NCBI GenBank assembly: GCA_021604545.1
Contig: BQJE01000005.1
Span: 62,001 to 126,000 of the forward strand
Reading direction: 5' to 3'
DNA from: Micavibrio sp.
GTDB taxonomy: Bacteria > Pseudomonadota > Alphaproteobacteria > Micavibrionales > Micavibrionaceae
DNA length: 64,000 bases
The translations under genes were made by a program, and so were the position numbers. Shown piece by piece: positions 49,301-58,820 of the stretch; the first letter of the stretch is position 1; each line of letters starts with the position of its first letter. The notes below the pieces were generated by a model. That model was not told where the DNA came from, ran no database searches, and saw only the letters and a program-made list of their open reading frames with translations.

Positions 49301-49906
49301 GTGGATTTTAAAAAGCCAGACTTTAAGAAGTCTAATTTTAAGGCTCCGGATGTTTCGAAACATCTCGATTCATTAAAGTCTCTGCAGTCCTTTGATTGGC
49401 GTGGCTTGCAGAAATATACCAGCCCGAAAGCCGCGGAGGATCTCAATGTTTTTCTGGAAAGGTTACCGCATAATGTCAGCCATTCGCTTTTGATTGCTGC
49501 CGGCATAGCTTGGGGGGTGGCGGGCGTTCTGGGGCTGTTCACGACCGTAAAAATTCAGGCTCTAACAGAGTTGCGTGCCGAGCTTGAAGAGGCGCAGTCC
49601 CTGCAGCCGATTGTACCAAAAATCAAGGATGTTGCTGTGAATCCCAAAGAGGTGAGAGCATTTGAAGAAAAGATAAAAGATACTTACAAGGGGCTGGATA
49701 TTAGAAGTAACGGCGCGTCGATTGCCATAACAGCGACAAGCACGGCGCAGTTTGGGCAATTCCGTGAAGCTATCGGCCATGTGCAAAACGGTGGATCAGG
49801 GTGGCGCGTGAATATTGATCGTCTTTGTGTTGGCCGTGAATGTGGACAACATGCTCTAGCGGCGTCTTTGAAGATAAATAAGGTTTCCGTTGATAAACCG
49901 GGATGA
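49301..49906 (+). CDS. Single-pass assembly protein (PilN/GspM-like)
   Basis: A 201-residue protein, GTG start with GGAGA six bases upstream. N-terminal tail has repeated FKK-type motifs (DFKKPDFKKSNFKAPD), a transmembrane segment lies at about 68-88 (LLIAAGIAWGVAGVLGLFT), then a coiled coil and a small alpha/beta periplasmic domain with two Cys (CVGREC). This is the size and topology of PilN/PilO or GspM proteins. An AT-rich leader (49184-49300) with a possible promoter precedes it. Confidence 0.55.
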   Translation: MDFKKPDFKKSNFKAPDVSKHLDSLKSLQSFDWRGLQKYTSPKAAEDLNVFLERLPHNVSHSLLIAAGIAWGVAGVLGLFTTVKIQALTELRAELEEAQSLQPIVPKIKDVAVNPKEVRAFEEKIKDTYKGLDIRSNGASIAITATSTAQFGQFREAIGHVQNGGSGWRVNIDRLCVGRECGQHALAASLKINKVSVDKPG

Positions 49907-49931
49907 TATGATACCAAGAATGGAGAGTTTC

Positions 49932-50699
49932 ATGAACAGCGAGAGAAAACAAATGAATAGAATTCAAGAAAGAGGGAACGTCCTGTTCCTGATTCTAATT
50001 GCCGTTGCATTATTTGCGGCCCTGTCTTACGCGGTAACACAATCATCCAGAACGGGTGGTGGTGCTTCTGATGGTGAGCAGAACCTGATTAACTCGGCGC
50101 AGGTGACGCAATATCCGGCTTCTGTGCGTACAGCGATTGTACGGATGATCATTGATGGCATATCTGACAGCCAGCTATTGTTTGAGCCTCCTTCCGATTT
50201 TACAGCAAGTTTAACAACGACAGCGCTTCAGAGGCGCGGTGTATTCCATCCTAGCGGTGGTGGTGCTACGCGGGTTACTGCGCCGCCGGAAATCATGGCC
50301 AATGGGCAGCAAGGTCAATGGATATTTTCGAGTGATTTTGGCATTAACCAGATTGGGACGTCCGATGCGAATAATACATCCAATGAGCTTATTGCCTTTC
50401 TGGTTGGTGTTTCGGAATCGGTATGTCAAAGGCTGAATGTGGAACTGGGTGTCCCTATTGCGACAGATGGGGATAGCGACGGCGTCCCGGATGCTGGTAT
50501 AGCCATAGGAAATATTCCCGTGGAAGCGGATGAAATGGATGTTGGTAATCCCAGCATAGGTCCTGCCGCTCTTGGTGCCACCAAAGTCCTGACCAATGAC
50601 TTTGATGGCCAACCTTTCGGTTGTGCTGACTTTGATTCAACCACTAATGACCCGAGTGATGGTGACCTTGTTTATTATCACGTCCTTATCGAGCGTTAG
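49932..50699 (+). CDS. Prepilin-like protein with unusual N-terminus, first of two
   Basis: A 255-residue protein from the ATG at 49932, chosen for GGAG six bases upstream; two in-frame ATG lie upstream. A 15-residue basic leader ends ERG, and the mature protein would begin NVLFLILIAVALFAALSYAV, a class III signal helix. The Glu normally at mature position 5 is replaced by a hydrophobic residue. The globular part is rich in Asp, Gly and Ser with a Cys pair in SVCQR and FGCADF, and has a calcium-loop-like DGDSDGVPDAG. At this size it may be a minor or tip pilin. Confidence 0.65.
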   Translation: MNSERKQMNRIQERGNVLFLILIAVALFAALSYAVTQSSRTGGGASDGEQNLINSAQVTQYPASVRTAIVRMIIDGISDSQLLFEPPSDFTASLTTTALQRRGVFHPSGGGATRVTAPPEIMANGQQGQWIFSSDFGINQIGTSDANNTSNELIAFLVGVSESVCQRLNVELGVPIATDGDSDGVPDAGIAIGNIPVEADEMDVGNPSIGPAALGATKVLTNDFDGQPFGCADFDSTTNDPSDGDLVYYHVLIER

Positions 50700-50716
50700 G
50701 GCTAAAGCACCTCATT

Positions 50717-51499
50717 ATGAGCAAAAAATTACAAAACGAGCGCAGGGCTGAAAGCGGCTCGGCGCTTGTTTATATTTTGATTGCCATTGCCTTGCTGGCG
50801 GCGCTGACCTTTACCTTTATGGAGCCGTCCAGCCAACAGACATCATCCCAAAATACGTTTAAAACCATGACCACTTTGCAGGGGCAGGTGGATATTGTTC
50901 GCTCTGCTATACAGGAATGTGTGCTCAATTATCCGGCTGGGGATGGTGATGCAACGAACGGCATTAACAATTTAGTAGTGGGTAGTGATCCCAATGCGCG
51001 CACAAATTATCCCATCGCCCCTAGTTCAACCCATTATGATGGCCCTCCTGCGGCCGTTATTGGGAAAACGGCAGGACGGCTGGTGAGAGACATACGTTGT
51101 CCCGGTCAGCAGGATGGCCCAAACAATAACGATCATGCGATGATTTATTCGGGCTCTGCCGGAAAGTTTATGCCGCCGCCGCCGCCTCTGTTTGAAGACT
51201 GGAAATATTATAACGGCATTGACGGTATTTTCTTCTGGACGGAAACAACCAAGTCCGATGCGTTTTTAGTGACGGCACTAACTAAACTTGATGAAAATTT
51301 TTCCGAATGCGAGGCCGATGTAATTGATGCGACAGGCGGGGCGCTCAATATTGATAGTGTTCCAACGGGTGGTGTGACATGTCCGAACGGTAGTGTTTGT
51401 TTTCGGGTGTGGATGATCATGAATAATGGAGCTGCTCAATTCGTCGGTGATTCGGATACTGATGAGACAGTGATCACAGATTGTTCCGCGGCAGATTAA
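50717..51499 (+). CDS. Prepilin-like protein with unusual N-terminus, second of two
   Basis: A 260-residue protein. Leader MSKKLQNERRAESG, then SALVYILIAIALLAALTFTF as the pilin helix, again without Glu5. The body contains several Cys (ECVLNYP, IRCPGQQ, SECEAD, VTCPNGSVC, TDCSAAD) that suggest disulfides, and a MPPPPPPLF loop. It follows the first prepilin by 17 bp, and its helix is similar, so the two are likely paralogues. It ends 10 bp from the convergent hybrid kinase gene. Confidence 0.65.
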   Translation: MSKKLQNERRAESGSALVYILIAIALLAALTFTFMEPSSQQTSSQNTFKTMTTLQGQVDIVRSAIQECVLNYPAGDGDATNGINNLVVGSDPNARTNYPIAPSSTHYDGPPAAVIGKTAGRLVRDIRCPGQQDGPNNNDHAMIYSGSAGKFMPPPPPLFEDWKYYNGIDGIFFWTETTKSDAFLVTALTKLDENFSECEADVIDATGGALNIDSVPTGGVTCPNGSVCFRVWMIMNNGAAQFVGDSDTDETVITDCSAAD

Positions 51500-51509
51500 T
51501 TAATCAACT

Positions 51510-53498
51510 CTAAGCTGCTTTCAATGTCTTCACAGCTTCTTTAACCCGCTCAAATTCCTGTGCAATCTCGTTGACTAGATTTTCTGATGGTTTTTGTGCA
51601 TTTGCATCATCCTGCAGCTTTGCGGCCAGATTACCCAACACATTACAGCAGGCCGAGCGCGCACTACCTTTGAGGCTGTGGGCGGCTTCCATCAAGTTGT
51701 GAAAATCATCCCCCGTTTGTGCTGTTTGAATTTTTTTAATCAACGGCTGCGTCATATCAATAAACATATGCAGCATCTCAATCGCATCATTGTCGACAGC
51801 GCCCATTTGTTCTTTCATCGCTGCAAGGTCAATAGCGGGTGGTGAATCTCCGTCAGTTCTTGTGGTATCAGTTTCAACGTTGTCCTGTTCTAGACTTTTT
51901 TGCTCGGTTTCTTCTTCACTTAATAACCCCCAGCGGTATAAAAGGCCTCTGAGCTGACCCAGAGAAACCGGTTTCAAAAGACATTCATCAAAACCGTGGC
52001 GCAGATAAACTTCGCGTTGGGCCATTTGCACATCGGCGGTCAGGACCATGATTGGAAAATGACTATCCGCCCCCTCTTCTTTTTGTCTGAGTGTTTCAAC
52101 GAGTTCATAGCCATCCATTTCCGGCATGTGCAGATCGGTAATGAGAATACCGTATTTTCCGGTTTCCAAAGCCTTCAGAGCCTCTTTGCCGTTTAAAACA
52201 AAATCAGCGTCGACTCCTAGCTTCTCCAACTGGCGCCCCAGAATATCGCGGACACTGTCCGTGTCCTCGGCAATTAGAAGTTTCGTTGGGCCTTCAATGT
52301 TAACGCGCGTGGCCTTTCTCGAGGCATTTTTGACGGCCTCTCCCAGCCCTGTGCGGCTTGCTGGTTTTGTCAGGTATTTGACACCAAGGGCCTGAAGGCT
52401 GTGTGACAGGCCAACGTCATCGCGCACGGTGTACATGATCAGGCCCATATAAGGGCGAATTTCCATGATCTCCTTGATAAGATCAAGGCCCAGCCCATCC
52501 GGTAGGCCCTGGTCAATGATTCCGACATCAAACGGACGGCGTTTGACCAGTTCTAAACCTTCTTTATAGGTCGGGCAGCTTTCAATATTGGCGCCCATGG
52601 AGCGCAGGGAATTAACAATTTCTTTGGCACCTTGTGGATGATCCTCGACCGAAATCACGGAAATACCATCAAGGGACGGTAGTTCTGTTGTCGTTGTATC
52701 CGTGCCAACTTCGGTGGTTGGAATTTCAAACCAGAAGGTGGAGCCTTTTCCTTCCTCGCTTTCAACGCCTATTTCACCGCCCATCAGCTCAACCAGCTTT
52801 TTCGAGATCGATAGTCCAAGCCCGGTGCCGCCATATTTGCGTGCGGTGGTGTTGTCGGCCTGTGTGAACGAGCCAAACAACTTGTCGCAGACGCCCTTGC
52901 TCATGCCGATACCGGTATCAATCACTTCAAAACGCAGCGCCAGTCCGGTCTCTTTCGTGCCGATGATCTGGACATTTTTTGTGACCCGCACAGTAACGGA
53001 GCCTTTTTCAGTGAATTTTAATGCATTGCCAACCAGGTTCATAATAATTTGGCGTAGACGTTTAGGGTCGCCAATCACGACAAACGGAACGTCTTTCTCA
53101 ATATCGTCTTTCATTTCAATGCTGACGCCATGAACCTTGACGGCCAGAGCCTCTAATGTGCCGCGCACCAGCATACGCACGGGCACCTCGAACACATCCA
53201 GTTCCATCTTGTCAGCGTCCATTTTGGCGATATCAAGAATATCGTCGAGAATTTCCAGTAGTCCACTAGCTGATTGCTGTGCTGTGCCCACCATAGAAGC
53301 AATCTTCTCATTGGGCTTTTCATCGGCTATGAGCTCCAAAAGGCCATAGATGCTTTGCATTGGTGTGCGGATCTCATGGCTCATGGTGGCCAGAAAATTG
53401 GATTTCATATCGGCTATGGCGTCGGCCTGAGCCACGGCGCGTCTTAACTCCTCAATGCTTTGCTGGTTAAGATCGTCTTTGTTGTCTTTATCACTCAT
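51510..53498 (-). CDS. Soluble hybrid histidine kinase with two receivers and Hpt
   Basis: A 662-residue kinase without membrane segments. A short coiled coil leads into HisKA with His41 ([17 protein letters not shown]), HATPase (GDPKRLRQIIMNLVGNA, GGTGLGLSIS), receiver 1 (about 278-390, acceptor in GIIDQGLPDG), receiver 2 (about 405-525, acceptor in ITDLHMPEMDGYEL) and a C-terminal Hpt with AAHSLKGSARSA. It must sense a cytoplasmic cue, directly or via partners. It is convergent with the second prepilin gene and could phosphorylate the receiver at 41427, but no sequence feature proves that. Confidence 0.9.
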   Translation of the reverse strand: MSDKDNKDDLNQQSIEELRRAVAQADAIADMKSNFLATMSHEIRTPMQSIYGLLELIADEKPNEKIASMVGTAQQSASGLLEILDDILDIAKMDADKMELDVFEVPVRMLVRGTLEALAVKVHGVSIEMKDDIEKDVPFVVIGDPKRLRQIIMNLVGNALKFTEKGSVTVRVTKNVQIIGTKETGLALRFEVIDTGIGMSKGVCDKLFGSFTQADNTTARKYGGTGLGLSISKKLVELMGGEIGVESEEGKGSTFWFEIPTTEVGTDTTTTELPSLDGISVISVEDHPQGAKEIVNSLRSMGANIESCPTYKEGLELVKRRPFDVGIIDQGLPDGLGLDLIKEIMEIRPYMGLIMYTVRDDVGLSHSLQALGVKYLTKPASRTGLGEAVKNASRKATRVNIEGPTKLLIAEDTDSVRDILGRQLEKLGVDADFVLNGKEALKALETGKYGILITDLHMPEMDGYELVETLRQKEEGADSHFPIMVLTADVQMAQREVYLRHGFDECLLKPVSLGQLRGLLYRWGLLSEEETEQKSLEQDNVETDTTRTDGDSPPAIDLAAMKEQMGAVDNDAIEMLHMFIDMTQPLIKKIQTAQTGDDFHNLMEAAHSLKGSARSACCNVLGNLAAKLQDDANAQKPSENLVNEIAQEFERVKEAVKTLKAA

Positions 53499-53571
53499 GG
53501 GGACGGGAAATCCTTGCTTTTAAACACCAATATAGATTATCACAGATAGCTCTGGGTTTTTAGGAGGAATT

Positions 53572-54579
53572 ATGGGCTATAAAATCGCGGTGGTTGGTGC
53601 AACAGGCAATGTCGGCCATGAAATACTGAATATTTTGCATGAACGGGAATTCCCCGTTGATGATGTTGCCGCTTTGGCTTCGGCGCGATCTGTCGGCCGC
53701 GAAGTGTCGTTTGGCGATAAAAACCTGAAGGTTCAGGATCTGGCGAATTTTGATTTCAAGGGTATTGATATCGTGCTGTCTTCTCCCGGCGCAAAAGTCT
53801 CGGCAGAGTTTGCCCCGAAAGCGGCCAAAGCTGGGGCAGTTGTGATTGATAACACCAGTCAGTTCCGTATGGACCCTGATGTGCCGCTGATTGTGCCGGA
53901 GGTAAACCCGGAAGCGATGGCGCAGCATACAAAGAAAAATATCATCGCCAACCCCAATTGTTCGACCATCCAGATGGTGGTGGCACTCAAGCCCATCCAT
54001 GAAGCGGCGGGCATTAAACGCGTGGTGGTTTCGACCTATCAATCCGTATCCGGCTCGGGCAAGGCGGCGATGGATGAGCTGTTTAATCAGACCAAAGGCG
54101 TTTACATGAATGCAACGCCAGAGCCGGGTGTTTATCCCAAGCAGATTGCCTTTAATGTGATTCCACATATTGATGAGTTTATGGACGATCATATGACCAA
54201 GGAAGAATGGAAGATGGTGGCGGAGACAAAGAAAATATTAGACCCATCCATCAAGGTTTGTGCCAATTGTGTGCGCGTACCGGTTTTTATCGGCCACTCG
54301 GAAATGATCAATCTTGAGCTGGAAAAAGAGCTCACTCCGGCTCAGGCCAAAGAGCTATGGCGTGATTTTGACGGTGTGACCGTGATTGATCTTGATAATG
54401 AACTGGAATATGTCACCCCGCATGAAATTCAGGGCGAAGATGATGTCTATATCTCGCGCATCCGCGAAGATATTACCGTCGAAAACGGCCTTAACTTCTG
54501 GTGTGTGTCTGACAATCTCCGCAAAGGCGCGGCCCTCAACGCTGTGCAAATTGCGGAATTGCTGATCAAATCACAGTAA
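53572..54579 (+). CDS. asd: Aspartate-semialdehyde dehydrogenase
   Basis: Reduces aspartyl phosphate to aspartate semialdehyde on the way to lysine, threonine and methionine. The 335-residue product has KIAVVGATGNVGHEIL at the N-terminus, the catalytic Cys130 in ANPNCSTIQM, and RVPVFIGHSEMINLE. A consensus AGGAGG precedes the ATG. Normal length. Confidence 0.96.
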   Translation: MGYKIAVVGATGNVGHEILNILHEREFPVDDVAALASARSVGREVSFGDKNLKVQDLANFDFKGIDIVLSSPGAKVSAEFAPKAAKAGAVVIDNTSQFRMDPDVPLIVPEVNPEAMAQHTKKNIIANPNCSTIQMVVALKPIHEAAGIKRVVVSTYQSVSGSGKAAMDELFNQTKGVYMNATPEPGVYPKQIAFNVIPHIDEFMDDHMTKEEWKMVAETKKILDPSIKVCANCVRVPVFIGHSEMINLELEKELTPAQAKELWRDFDGVTVIDLDNELEYVTPHEIQGEDDVYISRIREDITVENGLNFWCVSDNLRKGAALNAVQIAELLIKSQ

Positions 54580-54618
54580 AACTTGTAACTTCTCCCCGTT
54601 TTGCGCGAAAATAACTGT

Positions 54619-55125
54619 ATGAACAGACGGCATTTTATAGTGGGATTACTGGGTTGTACGGCTCTTTTCAGCATAGGAAAGGTGGGAGCGATGGGATTGT
54701 TCGATCAAAAGAGATCATCCAAGGAATTTTCATTCATGTTGAGTGACGCAGAATGGAAGAAAAAGCTCGCGCCCGAAGCCTATCATGTGATGCGCGAGGC
54801 GGGCACCGAGCGCTCCGGCACATCATCGCACAACAATGAAAAACGCGAAGGTGTGTTCCATTGTAAGGGCTGCGACTGGGAGCTGTTTTCCTCAGAGGCA
54901 AAATTTGACAGTGGTACCGGATGGCCGAGCTTTTACCAACCGATCAGTGATAAGGCGATCGGCACCACTGTTGACCGTAAGTTAATCTATGCGCGCACCG
55001 AAGAGCATTGCGCCAATTGCGGCTCTCATCTCGGGCATATTTTTGATGATGGTCCCAAACCAACAGGCAAGCGGCACTGCATCAACGGTATTGCACTGGT
55101 TTTCAAACCGGCGGAAGTTGGCTAG
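54619..55125 (+). CDS. msrB: Peptide-methionine (R)-S-oxide reductase MsrB, exported
   Basis: Repairs oxidised methionine. The 168-residue product has two zinc CxxC pairs (CKGC and CANC), SGTGWPSFYQPI, and the catalytic Cys in GKRHCINGIAL. The N-terminus MNRRHFIVGLLGCTAL carries a twin-arginine-like pair and a hydrophobic stretch, so the enzyme is probably sent to the periplasm by Tat or anchored there. The start at 54619 gives this signal; a TTG six codons up is less likely. Confidence 0.9.
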   Translation: MNRRHFIVGLLGCTALFSIGKVGAMGLFDQKRSSKEFSFMLSDAEWKKKLAPEAYHVMREAGTERSGTSSHNNEKREGVFHCKGCDWELFSSEAKFDSGTGWPSFYQPISDKAIGTTVDRKLIYARTEEHCANCGSHLGHIFDDGPKPTGKRHCINGIALVFKPAEVG

Positions 55126-55286
55126 TTACCAAACGTGGCGCTGATGCTTTCGCCGCCAACGCTTAGGCTGACTGTCTTCGTATTCTGACTTTTCTGGTAC
55201 ATATAGCCACCCAGACCAAGGATAACCACGGCTGCACCGACAGCGGCCATTATCATTACATTGTTGCTTTTTGCTTTCTCAGCCAT
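55122..55286 (-). CDS. Small membrane protein of 54 residues
   Basis: ATG at 55286 with GAGGT about six bases upstream, opening MAEKAKSNNVMIMAAVGAAV, a single hydrophobic helix (about 10-28, Gly/Ala/Val-rich) and a polar tail (SLSVGGESISATFGN). The stop overlaps the msrB stop on the other strand. It is too short for most automatic calls, but the ribosome-binding site and clean single-pass topology support it. Function unknown. Confidence 0.6.
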   Translation of the reverse strand: MAEKAKSNNVMIMAAVGAAVVILGLGGYMYQKSQNTKTVSLSVGGESISATFGN

Positions 55287-55366
55287 GTCTTACCTCATTT
55301 TCTGTAAGGGTTTCTTTCCTGCACACTATCGAACCCCTTTTATTTGCGCAAGCTGGTAATAAGGGT

Positions 55367-55394
55367 TTGAAATCAAGCGCTCACGTCCTATGAT
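55367..55394 (+). promoter_or_regulatory. Probable sigma-70 promoter of the sdh operon
   Basis: TTGAAA (55367-55372) and TATGAT (55389-55394), spacer 16 bp, about 40 bp upstream of the sdhC start. Confidence 0.45.
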
Positions 55395-55433
55395 GGAGGC
55401 TGGTTTTTCAAAGGATTAGAGAGCCTTAATATT

Positions 55434-55823
55434 ATGTCAGAAAACATGCAACGCCCGTTATCCCCCCATCTTCAGGTTTATAAGCCGCAGCTGACTTCCG
55501 TTACATCAATTTTACATCGCGCCACTGGCTATGGACTATCCGTAGGGCTTGCGTTCTTTACATGGTGGTTGGTCGCGGCGGCAAGCGGGCCAGAGGCCTA
55601 TCAGACATTCACATCATTTTGTGGCTCGTTACTGGGCATTGGCTTGCTCTTTGGCTGGAGCCTTGCGTTTTATTATCACCTCGCCAATGGAATTCGGCAC
55701 CTGATATGGGATAGCGGCTTTTTGTTCAAGATTAAAAACGCCTATGCGGCGGGGTATTTCGTGTTGTTTTTTACCGTGGTTATGACGGCCCTGACATGGG
55801 TTTGTATCATGAGTAGTTATTAA
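55434..55823 (+). CDS. sdhC: Succinate dehydrogenase cytochrome b556 subunit
   Basis: Membrane anchor of complex II, binding heme b and ubiquinone. The 129-residue product has three helices and the family motifs RPLSPHLQVYKPQLTSVTSI, HRATGYGL and the heme-ligand region HLANGIRHLIWD. First of four genes in the standard sdhCDAB order; sdhD follows after 14 bp. Confidence 0.94.
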   Translation: MSENMQRPLSPHLQVYKPQLTSVTSILHRATGYGLSVGLAFFTWWLVAAASGPEAYQTFTSFCGSLLGIGLLFGWSLAFYYHLANGIRHLIWDSGFLFKIKNAYAAGYFVLFFTVVMTALTWVCIMSSY

Positions 55824-55837
55824 GGGAACGAAATTAT

Positions 55838-56233
55838 ATGTCACATAAATGGGAAGCAGGCGGTATGAAGAATCCTTTGGCACGGGCCAGAGGGCTTGGC
55901 TCCGCACACCACGGTGTGGGCAACTGGATTCGTCTGCGCGTTACCGCTGTGGCCAATGTAATATTATCCGTGTGGTTTATCTGGTTTGTGAAAAGCAGCA
56001 TTGGACTGGATCATGCGGAATTCACCGGGATGCTGGCTAATCCACTGAACGCTATTGCGATGATCCTGCTGGTCATTTCTGTATTTTATCATGCGACATT
56101 GGGGTGCCGTGAAATTGTTGAGGATTACTTCCATGTTGAATGGATGAAGATTTCCAAACTGGTTGGTATTTATTTATTTTTCCTAGCCGCTGGCATAGCC
56201 TGTATTTTTTCTGTTTTGAAGATTGCTTTATAA
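55838..56233 (+). CDS. sdhD: Succinate dehydrogenase membrane anchor subunit
   Basis: Second anchor of complex II. The 131-residue product has three helices. GVGNWIRLRVTAVANV and VFYHATLGCREIVEDYFH (heme and quinone region) are typical. The stop is adjacent to the sdhA start, so the pair is coupled. Confidence 0.92.
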   Translation: MSHKWEAGGMKNPLARARGLGSAHHGVGNWIRLRVTAVANVILSVWFIWFVKSSIGLDHAEFTGMLANPLNAIAMILLVISVFYHATLGCREIVEDYFHVEWMKISKLVGIYLFFLAAGIACIFSVLKIAL

Positions 56234-58024
56234 ATGACACAAGCTTACGAAATTATAGATCACGAATTTGATGTTGTCGTTGTCGGAGCCGGCGGCGCGG
56301 GACTCCGCGCCGGTTTTGGTTGCGCGGAAAAGGGGCTTTCGACCGCCATTATATCAAAGGTTTTCCCGACGCGCTCACATACAGTGGCGGCGCAAGGGGG
56401 GATTAGTGCGGCGCTTGGTAATATGGGCGAGGACGACTGGCGCTTTCATTTTTACGACACTATCAAAGGTTCTGACTGGCTCGGTGATCAGGATGCCATT
56501 GAGTATATGTGCAAGGAAGCCATTCCGGCGGTGATTGAGCTGGAGCATTATGGCGTGCCGTTTTCACGCACAGACGAGGGTAAGATTTACCAGCGCGCCT
56601 TTGGCGGCATGACCACCCATTACGGCAAGGGCACGGCCCAGCGAACCTGCGCGGCGGCTGACCGTACAGGCCATGCGATGCTGCATACGCTGTATACCCA
56701 GGCGCTCAAACACAATGCAGAATTTTTTATCGAGTATTTTGTCGTTGATTTAATTATGGGTGATGATGGCGAGTGTCTTGGTGTGATGGCCTGGAATTTG
56801 GATGATGGTACGCTGCACCGTTTTCGTGGGCATCAGACAATTTTAGCGACTGGTGGTTATGGTCGCACGTTCTTCTCCTGTACTTCGGCCCATACCTGCA
56901 CGGGTGATGGCGGCGGTATGGTGCTGCGGGCCGGTCTGCCACTGCAGGATATGGAGTTTATTCAGTTTCACCCGACCGGTATTTACGGCGCGGGTTGCCT
57001 GATTACCGAGGGGGTGCGCGGTGAGGGTGGCTACCTTACCAATTCCGAAGGCGAGCGCTTTATGGAGCGTTACGCGCCCAGCGCTAAGGATCTGGCCAGC
57101 CGTGATGTCGTGTCGCGCTCGATGACGGTTGAAATTAACGAAGGCCGCGGCGTCGGTGAAAAAAAAGACCACATTCATCTGCACCTTGAACATCTTGATT
57201 CTGATATCATTCATGAGCGCCTGCCGGGCATTGCTGAATCTGCAAAGATTTTTGCCGGTGTGGATGTCACGAAGGAGCCGATCCCGGTGCTGCCGACCGT
57301 GCATTATAATATGGGCGGCATTCCAACCAATTTTATGACCGAGGCACTGAACCCGACCAAAAAAGATCCAAACAAGATTGTGCCGGGTCTAATGGCTATT
57401 GGTGAAGCGGCTTGTGTGTCTGTTCATGGCGCCAATCGTCTGGGCTCCAATTCATTGCTTGATCTTGTCGTCTTTGGGCGCGCAGCGGCCACTCGCTGCG
57501 CCGAAGTGGTTAAACCTGGTGTGCCGCATAAGCCCGCTGGTGGTGATAACGGAACCAAAGCAGTTGAGCGCCTTGATCATTTCCGAACTTCCAAAGGTAG
57601 GACCCCCACGGCGAAATTGCGTGATGAGATGCAGCATGTCATGCAAAATCATGCGCCGGTTTTTCGCACGGGCAAGACTCTTTCCAAGGGTGTGAAGGAG
57701 ATTGATAGAGTTTATAAAGTGCGTGATGATCTGGTTGTTTCTGACCGTTCAATGATATTTAATACGGATCTTGTCGAAACGCTGGAGTTGGATAATCTTT
57801 TGCCACAGGCGGTGGTGGCGATGCATGCTGCCGATAACCGCGAGGAATCACGCGGTGCTCATGCGCGAGAGGATTTCCCAGATCGCGACGATGAAAAATG
57901 GATGAAGCATACGCTGATCTGGTGTGACGATAAGGGCAAAACCAAAATTGATTATCGCCCGGTGACGCTGACCACCCTTACCAATGAAGTCGAGGCTGTT
58001 CCGCCCAAGGCGAGGGTTTATTAA
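56234..58024 (+). CDS. sdhA: Succinate dehydrogenase flavoprotein subunit
   Basis: Oxidises succinate to fumarate with covalent FAD. The 596-residue product has [20 protein letters not shown], the FAD-linking His in [33 protein letters not shown] and [20 protein letters not shown]. Full length. The stop overlaps the sdhB ATG by one base. Confidence 0.97.
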   Translation: MTQAYEIIDHEFDVVVVGAGGAGLRAGFGCAEKGLSTAIISKVFPTRSHTVAAQGGISAALGNMGEDDWRFHFYDTIKGSDWLGDQDAIEYMCKEAIPAVIELEHYGVPFSRTDEGKIYQRAFGGMTTHYGKGTAQRTCAAADRTGHAMLHTLYTQALKHNAEFFIEYFVVDLIMGDDGECLGVMAWNLDDGTLHRFRGHQTILATGGYGRTFFSCTSAHTCTGDGGGMVLRAGLPLQDMEFIQFHPTGIYGAGCLITEGVRGEGGYLTNSEGERFMERYAPSAKDLASRDVVSRSMTVEINEGRGVGEKKDHIHLHLEHLDSDIIHERLPGIAESAKIFAGVDVTKEPIPVLPTVHYNMGGIPTNFMTEALNPTKKDPNKIVPGLMAIGEAACVSVHGANRLGSNSLLDLVVFGRAAATRCAEVVKPGVPHKPAGGDNGTKAVERLDHFRTSKGRTPTAKLRDEMQHVMQNHAPVFRTGKTLSKGVKEIDRVYKVRDDLVVSDRSMIFNTDLVETLELDNLLPQAVVAMHAADNREESRGAHAREDFPDRDDEKWMKHTLIWCDDKGKTKIDYRPVTLTTLTNEVEAVPPKARVY

Positions 58025-58815
58025 TGGCACAATTCACTCTTCCTAAAAATTCCAAGGTTAAAAAAGGCGATAAATATAATGGCGCCAACGGTGCTACCCG
58101 CAAACGTATTTTCAAAGTCTATCGCTGGGACCCGGATGATGAGGATAATCCACGGCTTGATGAATATACAATTGATCTCGATAAATGTGGGCCGATGGTG
58201 CTCGATGCACTGATCCACATCAAGGACAATATTGATTCAACGCTGACCTTCCGTCGTTCTTGTCGTGAGGGAATTTGCGGTTCATGCGCTATGAATATTG
58301 ACGGCACAAATACGCTGGCATGTACCAAAGATATTGATGATTGCAACGGCGATATTAAGGTTAGGCCGCTGCCGCATATGCCGGTGGTGAAAGATCTTGT
58401 GCCTGATCTTAATCATGTCTATGCGCAATATGAAACCATTGAGCCATGGATGAAAACCGATAGCCCGGCACCGGACCGTGAGCGTTTGCAAAGCTCTGAA
58501 GATGCGAATTTGCTCAATGGTGATGATGGAAACGGCCCTGCTGGATGCATTTTATGTTTTTGTTGTTCGACGTCCTGCCCGTCTTACTGGTGGAATGGTG
58601 ATCGGTTTATGGGGCCGGCGGTCTTGTTGCAGGCCTATCGCTGGATTGCCGATACACGTGATGAGGCAACAGGCGAGCGGCTCGATAATCTCGAAGACCC
58701 ATTCCGGCTTTATCGTTGCCATACGATCATGAACTGTACCAATACTTGCCCCAAGGGCCTTAACCCAGCCAAGGCAATCGCCGAGATTAAGAAGTTAATG
58801 GTCACGCGGCGTTAG
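58024..58815 (+). CDS. sdhB: Succinate dehydrogenase iron-sulfur subunit
   Basis: Carries electrons from FAD to quinone. The 263-residue product has the 2Fe-2S site [16 protein letters not shown], the 4Fe-4S site [16 protein letters not shown] and the 3Fe-4S site [17 protein letters not shown], all with full Cys sets. Last gene of the operon. Confidence 0.97.
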   Translation: MAQFTLPKNSKVKKGDKYNGANGATRKRIFKVYRWDPDDEDNPRLDEYTIDLDKCGPMVLDALIHIKDNIDSTLTFRRSCREGICGSCAMNIDGTNTLACTKDIDDCNGDIKVRPLPHMPVVKDLVPDLNHVYAQYETIEPWMKTDSPAPDRERLQSSEDANLLNGDDGNGPAGCILCFCCSTSCPSYWWNGDRFMGPAVLLQAYRWIADTRDEATGERLDNLEDPFRLYRCHTIMNCTNTCPKGLNPAKAIAEIKKLMVTRR

Positions 58816-58820
58816 GTTTT

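Noticed and set aside
53560..54192. 210-codon minus-strand frame inside asd
   Set aside because: Antisense shadow of a well conserved enzyme.
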